Shown: piece after piece, positions 52,694 through 60,113 of the stretch | How the letters are laid out: each line of letters begins with the position of its first letter | How positions within the stretch are numbered: position 1 is the stretch's first letter | The notes under the pieces: model-generated | Told to the model about the DNA's origin: nothing | Seen by the model: the letters and a program-made list of their open reading frames with translations, nothing else | Databases searched by the model: none | Assembly: GCF_004216475.1 (NCBI RefSeq) | Contig: NZ_CP022303.1 | Location: 2,480,001-2,544,000 of the forward strand | DNA from: Thalassococcus sp. S3 | GTDB taxonomy: Bacteria; Pseudomonadota; Alphaproteobacteria; Rhodobacterales; Rhodobacteraceae | Direction of reading: 5' to 3' | Length of the DNA stretch: 64,000 bases | Position numbers and translations under genes: made by a program

Positions 52694-53739
52694 TACGCTG
52701 CGAACATCCGGTCGAAGGTTTCAACCGTCTCGCCACGCAAGGGTGCAAAACTCGGCCATTCGAGCGACGTGGTCGTGGCCAGTTCTTCCGGCGTGGATGG
52801 CACGTAGGGCGCGGCCTCCTCCGGTGTCTCCACCCCCTCGACCACGGTGCCGAAATAGATCGGCGCGCTGTTGGCCATGGACTGGATTTCGGGCGACAGC
52901 AGGATGTCTGTGAACTCGTGTACCAAATCGGCGGTGCCGTCGGGCGTGTTGATAAACTGCACGATATTCGTCGGCAGCATCAGCGGACCGGGTCCCGTCA
53001 GCTTGGTATAGCCGATCGGCAGACCGGACGAGGCGGCAAGGGCAGAGTTCACGTGCCACAGTGGTGCGAGATCGACCTCGCCACGCTCGATCATCTGCTG
53101 GAGCAGCGGCGGAGAGCGGCCGATAAGAGGGTCCAGCTCTGACCATTTCTCCAAAGCGAAAGTCATGTCGTCCTGTGGCATACCGAAGGCTTCGGCGGTG
53201 GCAGCCAACACGCCCAGGCCCAGGTTCGACTGCGGACGGCACATGCCGATCCGGCCGTTGAAGTCGCCTGACCAAAGCTCTTCCCAGGTCGTGGGTGGTG
53301 TGTCGATGCGGGTGGTGTCGTAGGCGACCCCAATGCCCTCGAACCAGATCGGCTGGCCCACATCGTATCCATAGCCCGGAAATTTCTCGATCACGTTGGC
53401 CGCATTCGGGATCTGCGAGAAGTCGAGTGGGACGAGCACTTCCTCGGCCATCGCGTTGACAATCGCCGGGGAGCCCATCACGCCCAGATCGTAAGGCGAA
53501 TTGCCGCGCGCAGCCTTGATCTGCGCCAGCGCCTCTGCTGACAGACCGCCGATGATCGTGAGCGAGACGCCGGGATTGCGGCGCGAAAGCTCTTCGCCCG
53601 CAGCAATCAGCGGCGCGTCGGAATCGTTGCCATATCCGGTCATGACCAATTCACGCGTCGCGGCGCGAAGGATGGTAGGGCTGGCGAGTGTGGTGGCGGC
53701 AGCAAGCCCCCCCACGACGCTTCTTCGTGTCAATCTCAT
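52693..53739 (-). CDS. PotD-like ABC substrate-binding protein
   Basis: 348 residues from the ATG at 53739 (GGGAG 6 bases upstream). A twin-arginine leader 'LTRRSVVGGLAAATTLASPT' points to Tat export. The body is a type II binding protein of the PotD/Fbp class ('LVMTGYGNDSDAPLIAAGEE', 'PYDLGVMGSPAIVNAMAEEV', 'TPPTTWEELWSGDFNGRIGM'). It heads the importer operon and lies next to the DeoR gene, which is transcribed in the same direction from upstream. The cargo is probably a compound used by the divergent SIS/PfkB/PuuE operon (inference). Confidence 0.92.
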   Translation of the reverse strand: MRLTRRSVVGGLAAATTLASPTILRAATRELVMTGYGNDSDAPLIAAGEELSRRNPGVSLTIIGGLSAEALAQIKAARGNSPYDLGVMGSPAIVNAMAEEVLVPLDFSQIPNAANVIEKFPGYGYDVGQPIWFEGIGVAYDTTRIDTPPTTWEELWSGDFNGRIGMCRPQSNLGLGVLAATAEAFGMPQDDMTFALEKWSELDPLIGRSPPLLQQMIERGEVDLAPLWHVNSALAASSGLPIGYTKLTGPGPLMLPTNIVQFINTPDGTADLVHEFTDILLSPEIQSMANSAPIYFGTVVEGVETPEEAAPYVPSTPEELATTTSLEWPSFAPLRGETVETFDRMFAA

Positions 53740-53800
53740 AGAGAACTCCCTGTGTCGTTCGTGGTTATCACTTGTTCGCCTGTATCTTTGAGCAAAGTGC

Positions 53801-53808
53801 TTTCGAAA
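53801..53808. promoter_or_regulatory. TTTCGAAA palindrome upstream of the PotD-like gene, candidate DeoR site
   Basis: The gap 53740-53894 contains TTTCGAAA inside GCTTTCGAAAAAAAC. The core TCGAAA with a following A/G-rich run also occurs as ATCGAAAGAA at 54738-54747, in the deoR/SIS divergent gap. DeoR-family sites often contain such GAAA/TTTC repeats. A weak but shared pattern. Confidence 0.3.
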
Positions 53809-53894
53809 AAAACTGCAAGACAAATTTTAGAAAGTATGCCGATCTCCGGTTGAATTGCCCAAATTTAAGGCACAAGGCTTGACAACCCGCGTCA

Positions 53895-54692
53895 TCAAGC
53901 GCGCGTAACGGACACGCCTGCAGCCTCAAGCGCCGCGATATCGGCAGCCGGTGCACCACGATCGGTGATCAGCGCCGCGATGTCGCGAGTCGGTGCGATC
54001 CGGGCACCGGCGACGTGCCCGATCTTGCCGTGATCGGCCAGCATCACGGACCGACGCGCCGCCGCGATCATCGCGCGTTTGACCTCAGTCTCCTCAAGAT
54101 GCGCGTTGGTAAATCCGCGCGCCGCATCGACGCCAGCGCAACAAAGATAGGCGCAATCCGCATTCAAACTTTCAAGCAGCAGCCCCGCCAGCGGCGGGAT
54201 CAGAGACCGGGATCGCTTGTTGCGGCCGGATTTCTTGAGCGTTCCGCCCGTCACAACAACCGTGATGCCGTCATGCTGCTCAAGCTCGATAGCGATATCC
54301 AGACTGGACGTGATGACCATTACATCCGCCAACGTGTCCGGCAGGGCCATCGCCATGGCGAGCGTCGTTGTCCCTGCATCGAGGATGATCGTCTCGCCAT
54401 CCCGCACCTTCGCCGCCGCCGCTGCACCGATCCGGGCTTTTTCATCCGTAAAGCTGCGCCCCGGCAAGTCGACCGGACGTTCGAACCGGGCGGATTGAAC
54501 GACCACAGCCCCACCGCGCACGCGACGCAGCAGCATCCGGCGATCCAATGCATCGAGGTCCGAGCGAATGGTGACGGCAGACACGCCGAGCGCATCCGAC
54601 AGCGTTGCCACATCCGCGGCGCGGTGCTGCGCGACGATCTCCAGGATCTTCCTGTGGCGCTCCGGGAGCGGGGTGTCGAGCGTTTCTTCCAT
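53895..54692 (-). CDS. DeoR-family transcriptional regulator
   Basis: 265 residues. The N-terminal helix-turn-helix is typical: 'RHRKILEIVAQHRAADVATL', 'LGVSAVTIRSDLDALDRRML' and 'RVRGGAVV'. The C-terminal DeoRC sugar-phosphate sensor shows 'ILDAGTTTLAMAMALPD', 'ITSSLDIAIEL' and 'VVVTGGTL'. Such repressors usually respond to a phosphorylated sugar. The divergent operon contains a PfkB kinase and a SIS sugar-phosphate protein, so the inducer is probably made there. It likely controls both that operon and the Pot-type importer. Confidence 0.93.
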   Translation of the reverse strand: MEETLDTPLPERHRKILEIVAQHRAADVATLSDALGVSAVTIRSDLDALDRRMLLRRVRGGAVVVQSARFERPVDLPGRSFTDEKARIGAAAAAKVRDGETIILDAGTTTLAMAMALPDTLADVMVITSSLDIAIELEQHDGITVVVTGGTLKKSGRNKRSRSLIPPLAGLLLESLNADCAYLCCAGVDAARGFTNAHLEETEVKRAMIAAARRSVMLADHGKIGHVAGARIAPTRDIAALITDRGAPAADIAALEAAGVSVTRA

Positions 54693-54737
54693 CTTGCCTC
54701 TTGCCTTTGACTTGCGTTTCTATTGGTAATAACGAAT

Positions 54738-54747
54738 ATCGAAAGAA
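54738..54747. promoter_or_regulatory. ATCGAAAGAA element in the deoR/SIS divergent promoter
   Basis: It lies in the 101-base gap between the divergent deoR and SIS starts, within AACGAATATCGAAAGAA. It shares TCGAAA with the palindrome at 53801 in front of the importer operon. A DeoR operator role is inferred from position and repetition. Confidence 0.3.
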
Positions 54748-54793
54748 GCGCGCCAATGCACGACTTTTCCGTGATCCCTTTCTGGAGACGCCT

Positions 54794-55912
54794 ATGAGCA
54801 TAGAGCAAAGACTGACGCAGATCCGCCGCGAATCGTCATCGGACGCGCCTGGCGATCCAGAGCGGTTCCGTCGCGTGGCTTTGACCGAGACCGAGATGAT
54901 GTCCCAGGGCGAGGCGATCCGCGCAACGCTTGAGGCAAATGCGGCGCCGCTGGCCGCCATTGGACGAGACCTCGCCGACCGAACGATCCGCCGGATCGTC
55001 ACCGTGGGCTGCGGCGACAGCTGGATCTCGGGCCACGGGGTCCGCCCCGCTATCGAGGAGGCGCTCGGCGCGCCTTGCGAGCCAATCGAAGCTTTCGACT
55101 TCGCGACCTACGGTTTGGGCGCCATAGACGCCGAGACGGTTGTGATCGGGCTCAGCAGTTCCGGCAAGACCGAGCCGGTGATCGACGGGCTGACCGGAGC
55201 CGCCGACCGGGGCGCCTATACCATCGCGCTGTCGAACACGCTGGGCTCTCCGCTGATGGAGCAGTGCCCCGGTGCCCTTCACATCCGCGCCACGCGTGGC
55301 GGCTGGCCAACGCAGTCTTCAACCGCCGCCATGGCGTTGATGCTGGCGATGGCCGCCGCCGTCCGCACGGCCAAGGGGCACGATGCCACGGCCCTGACAG
55401 ACGCTCTCGCCGCCCTGCCCGACCAAGTCGATGCCGTCGCCCGCGCCCATTACGAAAGCGCCAGGGCCGTTGCGAAGACGCTCGCCCGTGCCGATCTCAT
55501 CCTGATGACCGGGGCCGGTCCGTTCTATGCGCCCGCAGAGTTCGGAACGGCCAAGCTGCGCGAGTTGGCCCCGATCCACGCCTATGCTTTCCCGCTGGAG
55601 GAGTATCACCATTACCGCAGCCAGAAGGCGGGCGACCCAATGTTCATCGTCGCGGGAGATGCCGCGAGCCATACGCGCGCCGTCGAGACGGCGGTGATGT
55701 CGCGCGGCGTCGATGGGTTCTGCGTGGCGATTGTCCCCGAGGGAGAGAGCGAGATCGCCGAACTGGCGGACGTTGCCTGGCACCTGCCGAAGGTCGCGCA
55801 AGAGACAGCGCCGATCGTTTATTCGGTGCCGCTGCACCTCTTCGGGTACCATGCGGCGGTGGAGCGGGATGCACTTGGGCTAGGCGCTCCACGGTTGGGC
55901 GTGCCCGCGTGA
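54794..55912 (+). CDS. SIS-domain sugar isomerase/deglycase-like protein
   Basis: 372 residues from the ATG at 54794 (GGAG 7 bases upstream). Two SIS domains: the first with 'IVTVGCGDSWISGHG' and the sugar-phosphate serine loop 'IGLSSSGKTEP', the second with 'LILMTGAGPFYAPAEFGTAK' and 'HAYAFPLEEYHHYRS'. The layout is like the isomerase half of GlmS and like fructosamine-6-phosphate deglycase FrlB and AgaS. In FrlB pathways a PfkB kinase supplies the phosphorylated substrate; here a PfkB gene follows directly with a GTGA overlap. It therefore probably acts on a phosphorylated amino-sugar or N-glycosyl compound (inference). Confidence 0.9.
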   Translation: MSIEQRLTQIRRESSSDAPGDPERFRRVALTETEMMSQGEAIRATLEANAAPLAAIGRDLADRTIRRIVTVGCGDSWISGHGVRPAIEEALGAPCEPIEAFDFATYGLGAIDAETVVIGLSSSGKTEPVIDGLTGAADRGAYTIALSNTLGSPLMEQCPGALHIRATRGGWPTQSSTAAMALMLAMAAAVRTAKGHDATALTDALAALPDQVDAVARAHYESARAVAKTLARADLILMTGAGPFYAPAEFGTAKLRELAPIHAYAFPLEEYHHYRSQKAGDPMFIVAGDAASHTRAVETAVMSRGVDGFCVAIVPEGESEIAELADVAWHLPKVAQETAPIVYSVPLHLFGYHAAVERDALGLGAPRLGVPA

Positions 55913-56886
55913 CACCAGAACTTGTCACCGTCGGTGGATTGACCGTCGACAACGTCGTTGCCGCCGATGGCACGGTCGCGCTGGACCAGGCTGGAGGAAA
56001 CGGTGCCTATGCGGCGGTGGGTGCCCTGAGCCTGGTGGACCGGGTCGGCTTGGTCAGCCATGCCGTGGCGAGCTATCCCCAAGAGACGTTGCGCCGGTTA
56101 GAGGCGGGGGGCGTTGATCTGGGCGGCGTGGTCTTTTCCGACGGACGGCTGACCGCTGGATCCTGGTTTCTCTACGACGCGGATGGCCAGCGCCAGGAAG
56201 GGCTGACCGCGCCGGCTGCCGCCTTGGCTGAGACTGGCTTGCCCACAGACCGGCTAACCCCGGCGCGGGTCGCTCGCTGGCGCGCAGCGCTTGCAGCGCG
56301 TCCAACCGAAACGGGCTATTCCGAATTTCGCCAGCTTCACCCATTGCGCGCCGCCCAGATACCCAAGGCGTGGCGCGACGCCCGCGGCGTCCATCTCGCG
56401 CCCAGCGGTCCTGACGTGATGCGGGACATGATCGCGCATTTCGCCCCAAGGGGCGCGACGATCACTGCCGATCCCGGCTCGCATCTGTCCGGCCTGCCGC
56501 TCGACGCCATTGCCGACATCCTGCGCGCGCTCGATGCGTTCCTGCCCTCAGAGGTTGAGGCGCGCGCCCTTGTGCCGGGCGCAGCCCCATCCGACGCGCT
56601 TGCGGTGCTGGCTGAAAACTGTCCGGGCGCTGTCGCTGTCAAACTCGGCCCTGCGGGTGTGCTTGTCTGGGATCGGGCGTCGGAGGCGTCTGTCATGATA
56701 CCAGCCGCGACCGCGCGCACACTGGACCCCACCGGGGCGGGTGATGCGTTTTGCGGCGGTTTCCTCGCCGGGCTGACCCGGACGGGCGACCCCATGCGGG
56801 CCGCGCAGCAGGGCGTTCAGGCCGCCGCGCGGGTCGTCGAGTGCTTCGGCGCAGACGGAACCCTGTGTGCCGGAGCGACCGTATGA
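55909..56886 (+). CDS. PfkB-family carbohydrate or nucleoside kinase
   Basis: 325 residues starting at GTG 55909, inside the GTGA overlap with the SIS gene. The C-terminal PfkB signature 'DPTGAGDAFCGGFLAGL' carries the catalytic aspartate and the anion hole. The N-terminal 'TVGGLTVDNVV' and 'DQAGGNGAYAAVGA' match the ribokinase start. Members phosphorylate sugars, nucleosides or Amadori products. A kinase between a SIS protein and a BtpA-family protein suggests phosphorylation of the imported compound before cleavage (inference). It overlaps the next gene by ATGA. The open frame extending far upstream lies across the SIS gene and is not part of it. Confidence 0.92.
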   Translation: MTPELVTVGGLTVDNVVAADGTVALDQAGGNGAYAAVGALSLVDRVGLVSHAVASYPQETLRRLEAGGVDLGGVVFSDGRLTAGSWFLYDADGQRQEGLTAPAAALAETGLPTDRLTPARVARWRAALAARPTETGYSEFRQLHPLRAAQIPKAWRDARGVHLAPSGPDVMRDMIAHFAPRGATITADPGSHLSGLPLDAIADILRALDAFLPSEVEARALVPGAAPSDALAVLAENCPGAVAVKLGPAGVLVWDRASEASVMIPAATARTLDPTGAGDAFCGGFLAGLTRTGDPMRAAQQGVQAAARVVECFGADGTLCAGATV

Positions 56887-57668
56887 CCGATCTCTTTGCG
56901 GGCCCAAAGCCGATCATCGCCGCGCTGCACCTGCCGGATTTCCGTCTGAACCGCCACCGCTCACAGGCTTGGTTCGAGGATTACGCCCTCGCCAATGCCC
57001 GCGTCTTCGCAGAAGCCGGGCTTCCCTGGATCAAACTTCAGGATCAAACCCGGACAAACGGCCCCGCCACGCCCGAGACCGTTGCGCGCATGGCCGCTCT
57101 GGCGCGACTGATCCGCGCGGAGTTTCCAAAGCTCGGCCTCGGGATCATCATCGAAGCGCATGACCCGACTGCAGCGCTAACCGTCGCGCACGCCTCCGGG
57201 GCGGCATTCGTGCGCCTGAAGGTCTTTGTCGGCAGCGCCGTCGGCGCCGAAGGCACGCGCCACGCGCTTGGTGCCGAAGCCGTCGCGCATCGCGCCGCCT
57301 TGCGCGCAACGGGTATCGCCATTCTGGCCGATATCCATGACCGCACGGTGCGTCCTCTGTCCGATGAGGATCAACCGACGGCCGCAGGCTGGGCCACAAA
57401 AGCGGGCGCCAACGGGCTGGTGATCACCGGGTCTGATTTCGCAGACAGCCTCGCTCGGATCGAGGCGGTCTGCGCGAAAGACATCCGCCGCCCCCTCTTG
57501 ATTGGCGGCGGCGTGACGGCAGAAAACGTTGCCCAGGCTCTCGCCACCGCTGACGGTGCCGTCGTTTCCAGCGCGCTGATGCGGACGGAACTGGATCCTA
57601 ACGACCTTGTGCGCTGGGACTCAGACCTCTGCCGTCGCTTCATGGACGCCGCAGGGGGCCCTGCATGA
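56883..57668 (+). CDS. BtpA/SgcQ-family TIM-barrel protein
   Basis: 261 residues from the ATG at 56883 (ATGA with the kinase). BtpA-family features are 'PIIAALHLPDFRLNRHRSQA', 'NARVFAEAGLPWIKLQDQT', 'AAFVRLKVFVGSAVGAEGTR' and 'ANGLVITGSDF' near the end of the barrel. BtpA was first described as a photosystem I assembly factor, but bacterial operon members such as SgcQ are thought to be nucleoside- or glycoside-cleaving enzymes. Here, next to a kinase and a SIS protein, cleavage of an N-glycosidic bond would make sense; that is inference. Confidence 0.86.
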   Translation: MTDLFAGPKPIIAALHLPDFRLNRHRSQAWFEDYALANARVFAEAGLPWIKLQDQTRTNGPATPETVARMAALARLIRAEFPKLGLGIIIEAHDPTAALTVAHASGAAFVRLKVFVGSAVGAEGTRHALGAEAVAHRAALRATGIAILADIHDRTVRPLSDEDQPTAAGWATKAGANGLVITGSDFADSLARIEAVCAKDIRRPLLIGGGVTAENVAQALATADGAVVSSALMRTELDPNDLVRWDSDLCRRFMDAAGGPA

Positions 57669-58591
57669 GCCGTGATTTCGCCGGCTATCGCGGTGCGCCG
57701 CCCCCGGTCAGGTGGCCGAATGGTGCCAGTTTGGCCGTGTCGCTGGTCGTGAACATCGAGGAGGGCGCGGAGCTGGCCCTCACCGCTGGCGACGAGCGCA
57801 ACGAGCATATCTACGAGGCGGTCGAGCGCGTCGATGATGCCCCGGACCCGTGCATGGAAAGTCATTTCGAATATGGCCCGCGCGCCGGTTGGCCACGCAT
57901 CCGCGCGGCACTGGCGGCACGCGGCTTTCCCGCAACATTGAACGCCTGTGGCCGCGCGCTGGAGGCCACGCCCTGGATTGCCGCAGAGGCCGTGACAGAT
58001 GGCCACGAGGTTGCCGCCCATGGTTGGCGGTGGGAGCGACATGCGGGCATGGACGAAGCGACCGAGCGCCGCGCCATCGCCCGCTCCGTAGAGACCATCA
58101 CACGCACAGCGGGGACACCGCCACTGGGCTGGCACACCCGGTCTGCGACGTCTCTGCGGACCCGCGACTTGCTGATGGAACAGGGCGGATTTCTTTACGA
58201 TTCCAATGCCTATAACGACGACATCCCTTATACGGTCCAAACGGTGCACGGGCCCCATGTCGTCTTGCCCTATGCCTTCGACACCAACGACATGCGCTTT
58301 TACAATAACGGCGGCTTCGTCTTCGCCGAGGATTTCGCGCGCTACTGCATCGCCGGGTTCGACCGGCTTTTGGCGGAGTCGCGCGCCGCGCCGCGGATGC
58401 TCTCCATCGGGTTACACACGCGGATCATCGGGCGGCCGGCCAGGATCGCAGGGCTGGAGGCGCTTCTGGACCATATCGCCGGAACGGATGCCTGGATCGC
58501 AACGCGGGCCGAGATCGCGCGGGCCTGGCGCAGCGGAACCGGCCTGCCCGACTGGGCTCCGCGACCGGCCCCGGCGGACTTCGCCTCATGA
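57665..58591 (+). CDS. PuuE-like polysaccharide-deacetylase-fold hydrolase, copy 1
   Basis: 308 residues. It belongs to the NodB-fold group that includes the metal-independent allantoinase PuuE. Typical stretches are 'ASLAVSLVVNIEEGAELAL', 'GHEVAAHGWRWERHAGMDEA', 'YDSNAYNDDIPYTVQ' and 'VLPYAFDTNDMRFYNNGGF'. PuuE opens the hydantoin ring of allantoin; relatives cleave other cyclic or acyl amides. It is coupled by ATGA on both sides. A second, clearly related gene follows directly. Cytoplasmic, no signal peptide. Confidence 0.9.
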   Translation: MSRDFAGYRGAPPPVRWPNGASLAVSLVVNIEEGAELALTAGDERNEHIYEAVERVDDAPDPCMESHFEYGPRAGWPRIRAALAARGFPATLNACGRALEATPWIAAEAVTDGHEVAAHGWRWERHAGMDEATERRAIARSVETITRTAGTPPLGWHTRSATSLRTRDLLMEQGGFLYDSNAYNDDIPYTVQTVHGPHVVLPYAFDTNDMRFYNNGGFVFAEDFARYCIAGFDRLLAESRAAPRMLSIGLHTRIIGRPARIAGLEALLDHIAGTDAWIATRAEIARAWRSGTGLPDWAPRPAPADFAS

Positions 58592-59475
58592 GCCGGGACC
58601 TCATCGGCTATGGTGGCGCCTGGCCCGACCTGACCTGGCCCGACGGGCACCGCCTTGCCGTGTCGGTCGTCTTGAATTTTGAGGAGGGTGCAGAGCGTCA
58701 GGTGAGCGATGGCGACCCGATCAGCGAGCGGATCGGCGAAGTTCTGTCGGTCGTGCCCGAAGGCCGCCCCGATCCCGGCCAGGCCCAGATCTTCGCCTAC
58801 GGCACCCGTGCCGGGGCCTGGCGCATGGCGGACGCGCTCCGCCGCCACCGCATTCCCGCCACGCTCTTTGCCTGCGGCCGCGCCGCCGAGCGCGCGACGC
58901 CTGTCCTGAAAATGCTGGCCCAGGACGGACATGAGACGGCCAGCCACGGCTGGCTCTGGCGGCCTCATGCCGAATATGACGCCCCCGAAACGGAGGCTGC
59001 CGACCTCGACCGCACCGCCGCCGCCATTGAAGCCGCCACGGGAGCCAGGCCGCACGGGTTTTTCTGTCGCGGTGCCGAAAGCCCGTGGACCCGCGCCCTG
59101 CTGGCCGAGCGCGGCTATCTCTACACCTCAAACGGCTTCGACGACGACCTGCCCTATCGTTGCAAATCGGGGCTCATCGTCGTGCCCTATGCGCTGGATG
59201 CCAACGATATGAAGTTCTTTCACCCAAACGGCTTCGTACGCGCCGAGGATATGGTGGCTTATGTCACCGACGCGCTGGACGTGCTGGAGGCTGAGGCCGC
59301 GCGCGGTCTGCCGCGCCTGCTGAATATCGGCTTTCACCTGCGGATCGTCGGTCGCCCGGGTCGCTTCCCGGCGTTTGAGCGCATCCTGGCCCTGCTCGAC
59401 GCGCGGCGCGACCGGCTCTGGCTCGCGCGGCGCGGCGAGATCGCGCGTGCTTTCGATGCCGCCTGCCCCGCATGA
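58588..59475 (+). CDS. PuuE-like polysaccharide-deacetylase-fold hydrolase, copy 2
   Basis: 295 residues, paralogous to the preceding gene along its whole length: 'RLAVSVVLNFEEGAERQV', 'GHETASHGWLWRPHAEYDAP', 'YTSNGFDDDLPYRC' and 'VVPYALDANDMKFFHPNGF'. The two are not near-identical, so this is an old duplication. They might form a hetero-oligomer or act on successive amide bonds. ATGA junctions with both neighbours. Substrate unknown; a ureide- or hydantoin-like compound is the family-based guess. Confidence 0.9.
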   Translation: MSRDLIGYGGAWPDLTWPDGHRLAVSVVLNFEEGAERQVSDGDPISERIGEVLSVVPEGRPDPGQAQIFAYGTRAGAWRMADALRRHRIPATLFACGRAAERATPVLKMLAQDGHETASHGWLWRPHAEYDAPETEAADLDRTAAAIEAATGARPHGFFCRGAESPWTRALLAERGYLYTSNGFDDDLPYRCKSGLIVVPYALDANDMKFFHPNGFVRAEDMVAYVTDALDVLEAEAARGLPRLLNIGFHLRIVGRPGRFPAFERILALLDARRDRLWLARRGEIARAFDAACPA

Positions 59476-60113
59476 TCGCCCTGGTGAACCCCAACACGTC
59501 TCGCGCGACGACCTCGGCCATGTTGCGCATCGCTCGGACGGCCGCACCAGACCTCCCGCTGCGCGGTGTCACGGCGCCTTTCGGCGTGCCGCTGATCACC
59601 GAGCCGCGCGCGCTCGACCGTGCCGGGCGGGCCGTGTTGCACCTCGGCCCGCACCTCCGAACCGACCAGGCCGTGATCGTCGCCGCCTTCGGTGACCCGG
59701 GCCGCGTAGCCTTGCGTCGACGCTTGAAGGTTCCCGTGACCGGTATCGCGGAAGCTAGCTTGCGAGAGGCAGCCCTTCTTGGCCGTGTCGCCGTGGTCAC
59801 CACGACACCTAACCTGATCGGTCGTATCGCAGTAACGGCGAGGTCACTTGGGCTCACGAACTTCGCGGGCACCTGGATCACACCGGGTGTCCCGGCGCAG
59901 CTCCATGCCAATCCGCACGCACTTCAGAAGGCGCTGCTTGACGCCTGCCATCGCGCCGCCGAGGGCGGAGCAGAAGTTATCGTTATCGGTGGCGGCCCTC
60001 TTGCGCTTGCCGCACGCGCCATCGCCCGCGATGCCCCGGTTCCACTGATCGAGCCGATCCCCGCCGCGCTGCGCCTGACCCGCGCGCGCCTTGCCCGGAG
60101 AACCGCGCGATGA
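59472..60113 (+). CDS. Asp/Glu/hydantoin racemase-family protein lacking the usual catalytic cysteines
   Basis: 213 residues. The start 'IALVNPNTSRATTSAMLRIA' and 'PVTGIAEASLREAALLGRVA' are hallmarks of hydantoin and allantoin racemases (HyuE, HpxA). These use two cysteines as acid and base, one before 'FGDPG' and one in an 'LGC'-type turn. Here the first site reads 'VAAFGDPGR' and the second 'VIVIGGGPLALAA', so both cysteines are replaced (Ala and Gly). The only cysteine visible is in 'LDACHRAAEGG'. It may have lost racemase activity or use another chemistry. ATGA junctions on both sides keep it in the operon. Confidence 0.87.
   Translation: MIALVNPNTSRATTSAMLRIARTAAPDLPLRGVTAPFGVPLITEPRALDRAGRAVLHLGPHLRTDQAVIVAAFGDPGRVALRRRLKVPVTGIAEASLREAALLGRVAVVTTTPNLIGRIAVTARSLGLTNFAGTWITPGVPAQLHANPHALQKALLDACHRAAEGGAEVIVIGGGPLALAARAIARDAPVPLIEPIPAALRLTRARLARRTAR

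Noticed and set aside
54605..54793. Upstream extension of the SIS gene
   Set aside because: It would run through the divergent deoR start; GGAG before the ATG at 54794 and family length support the shorter start.
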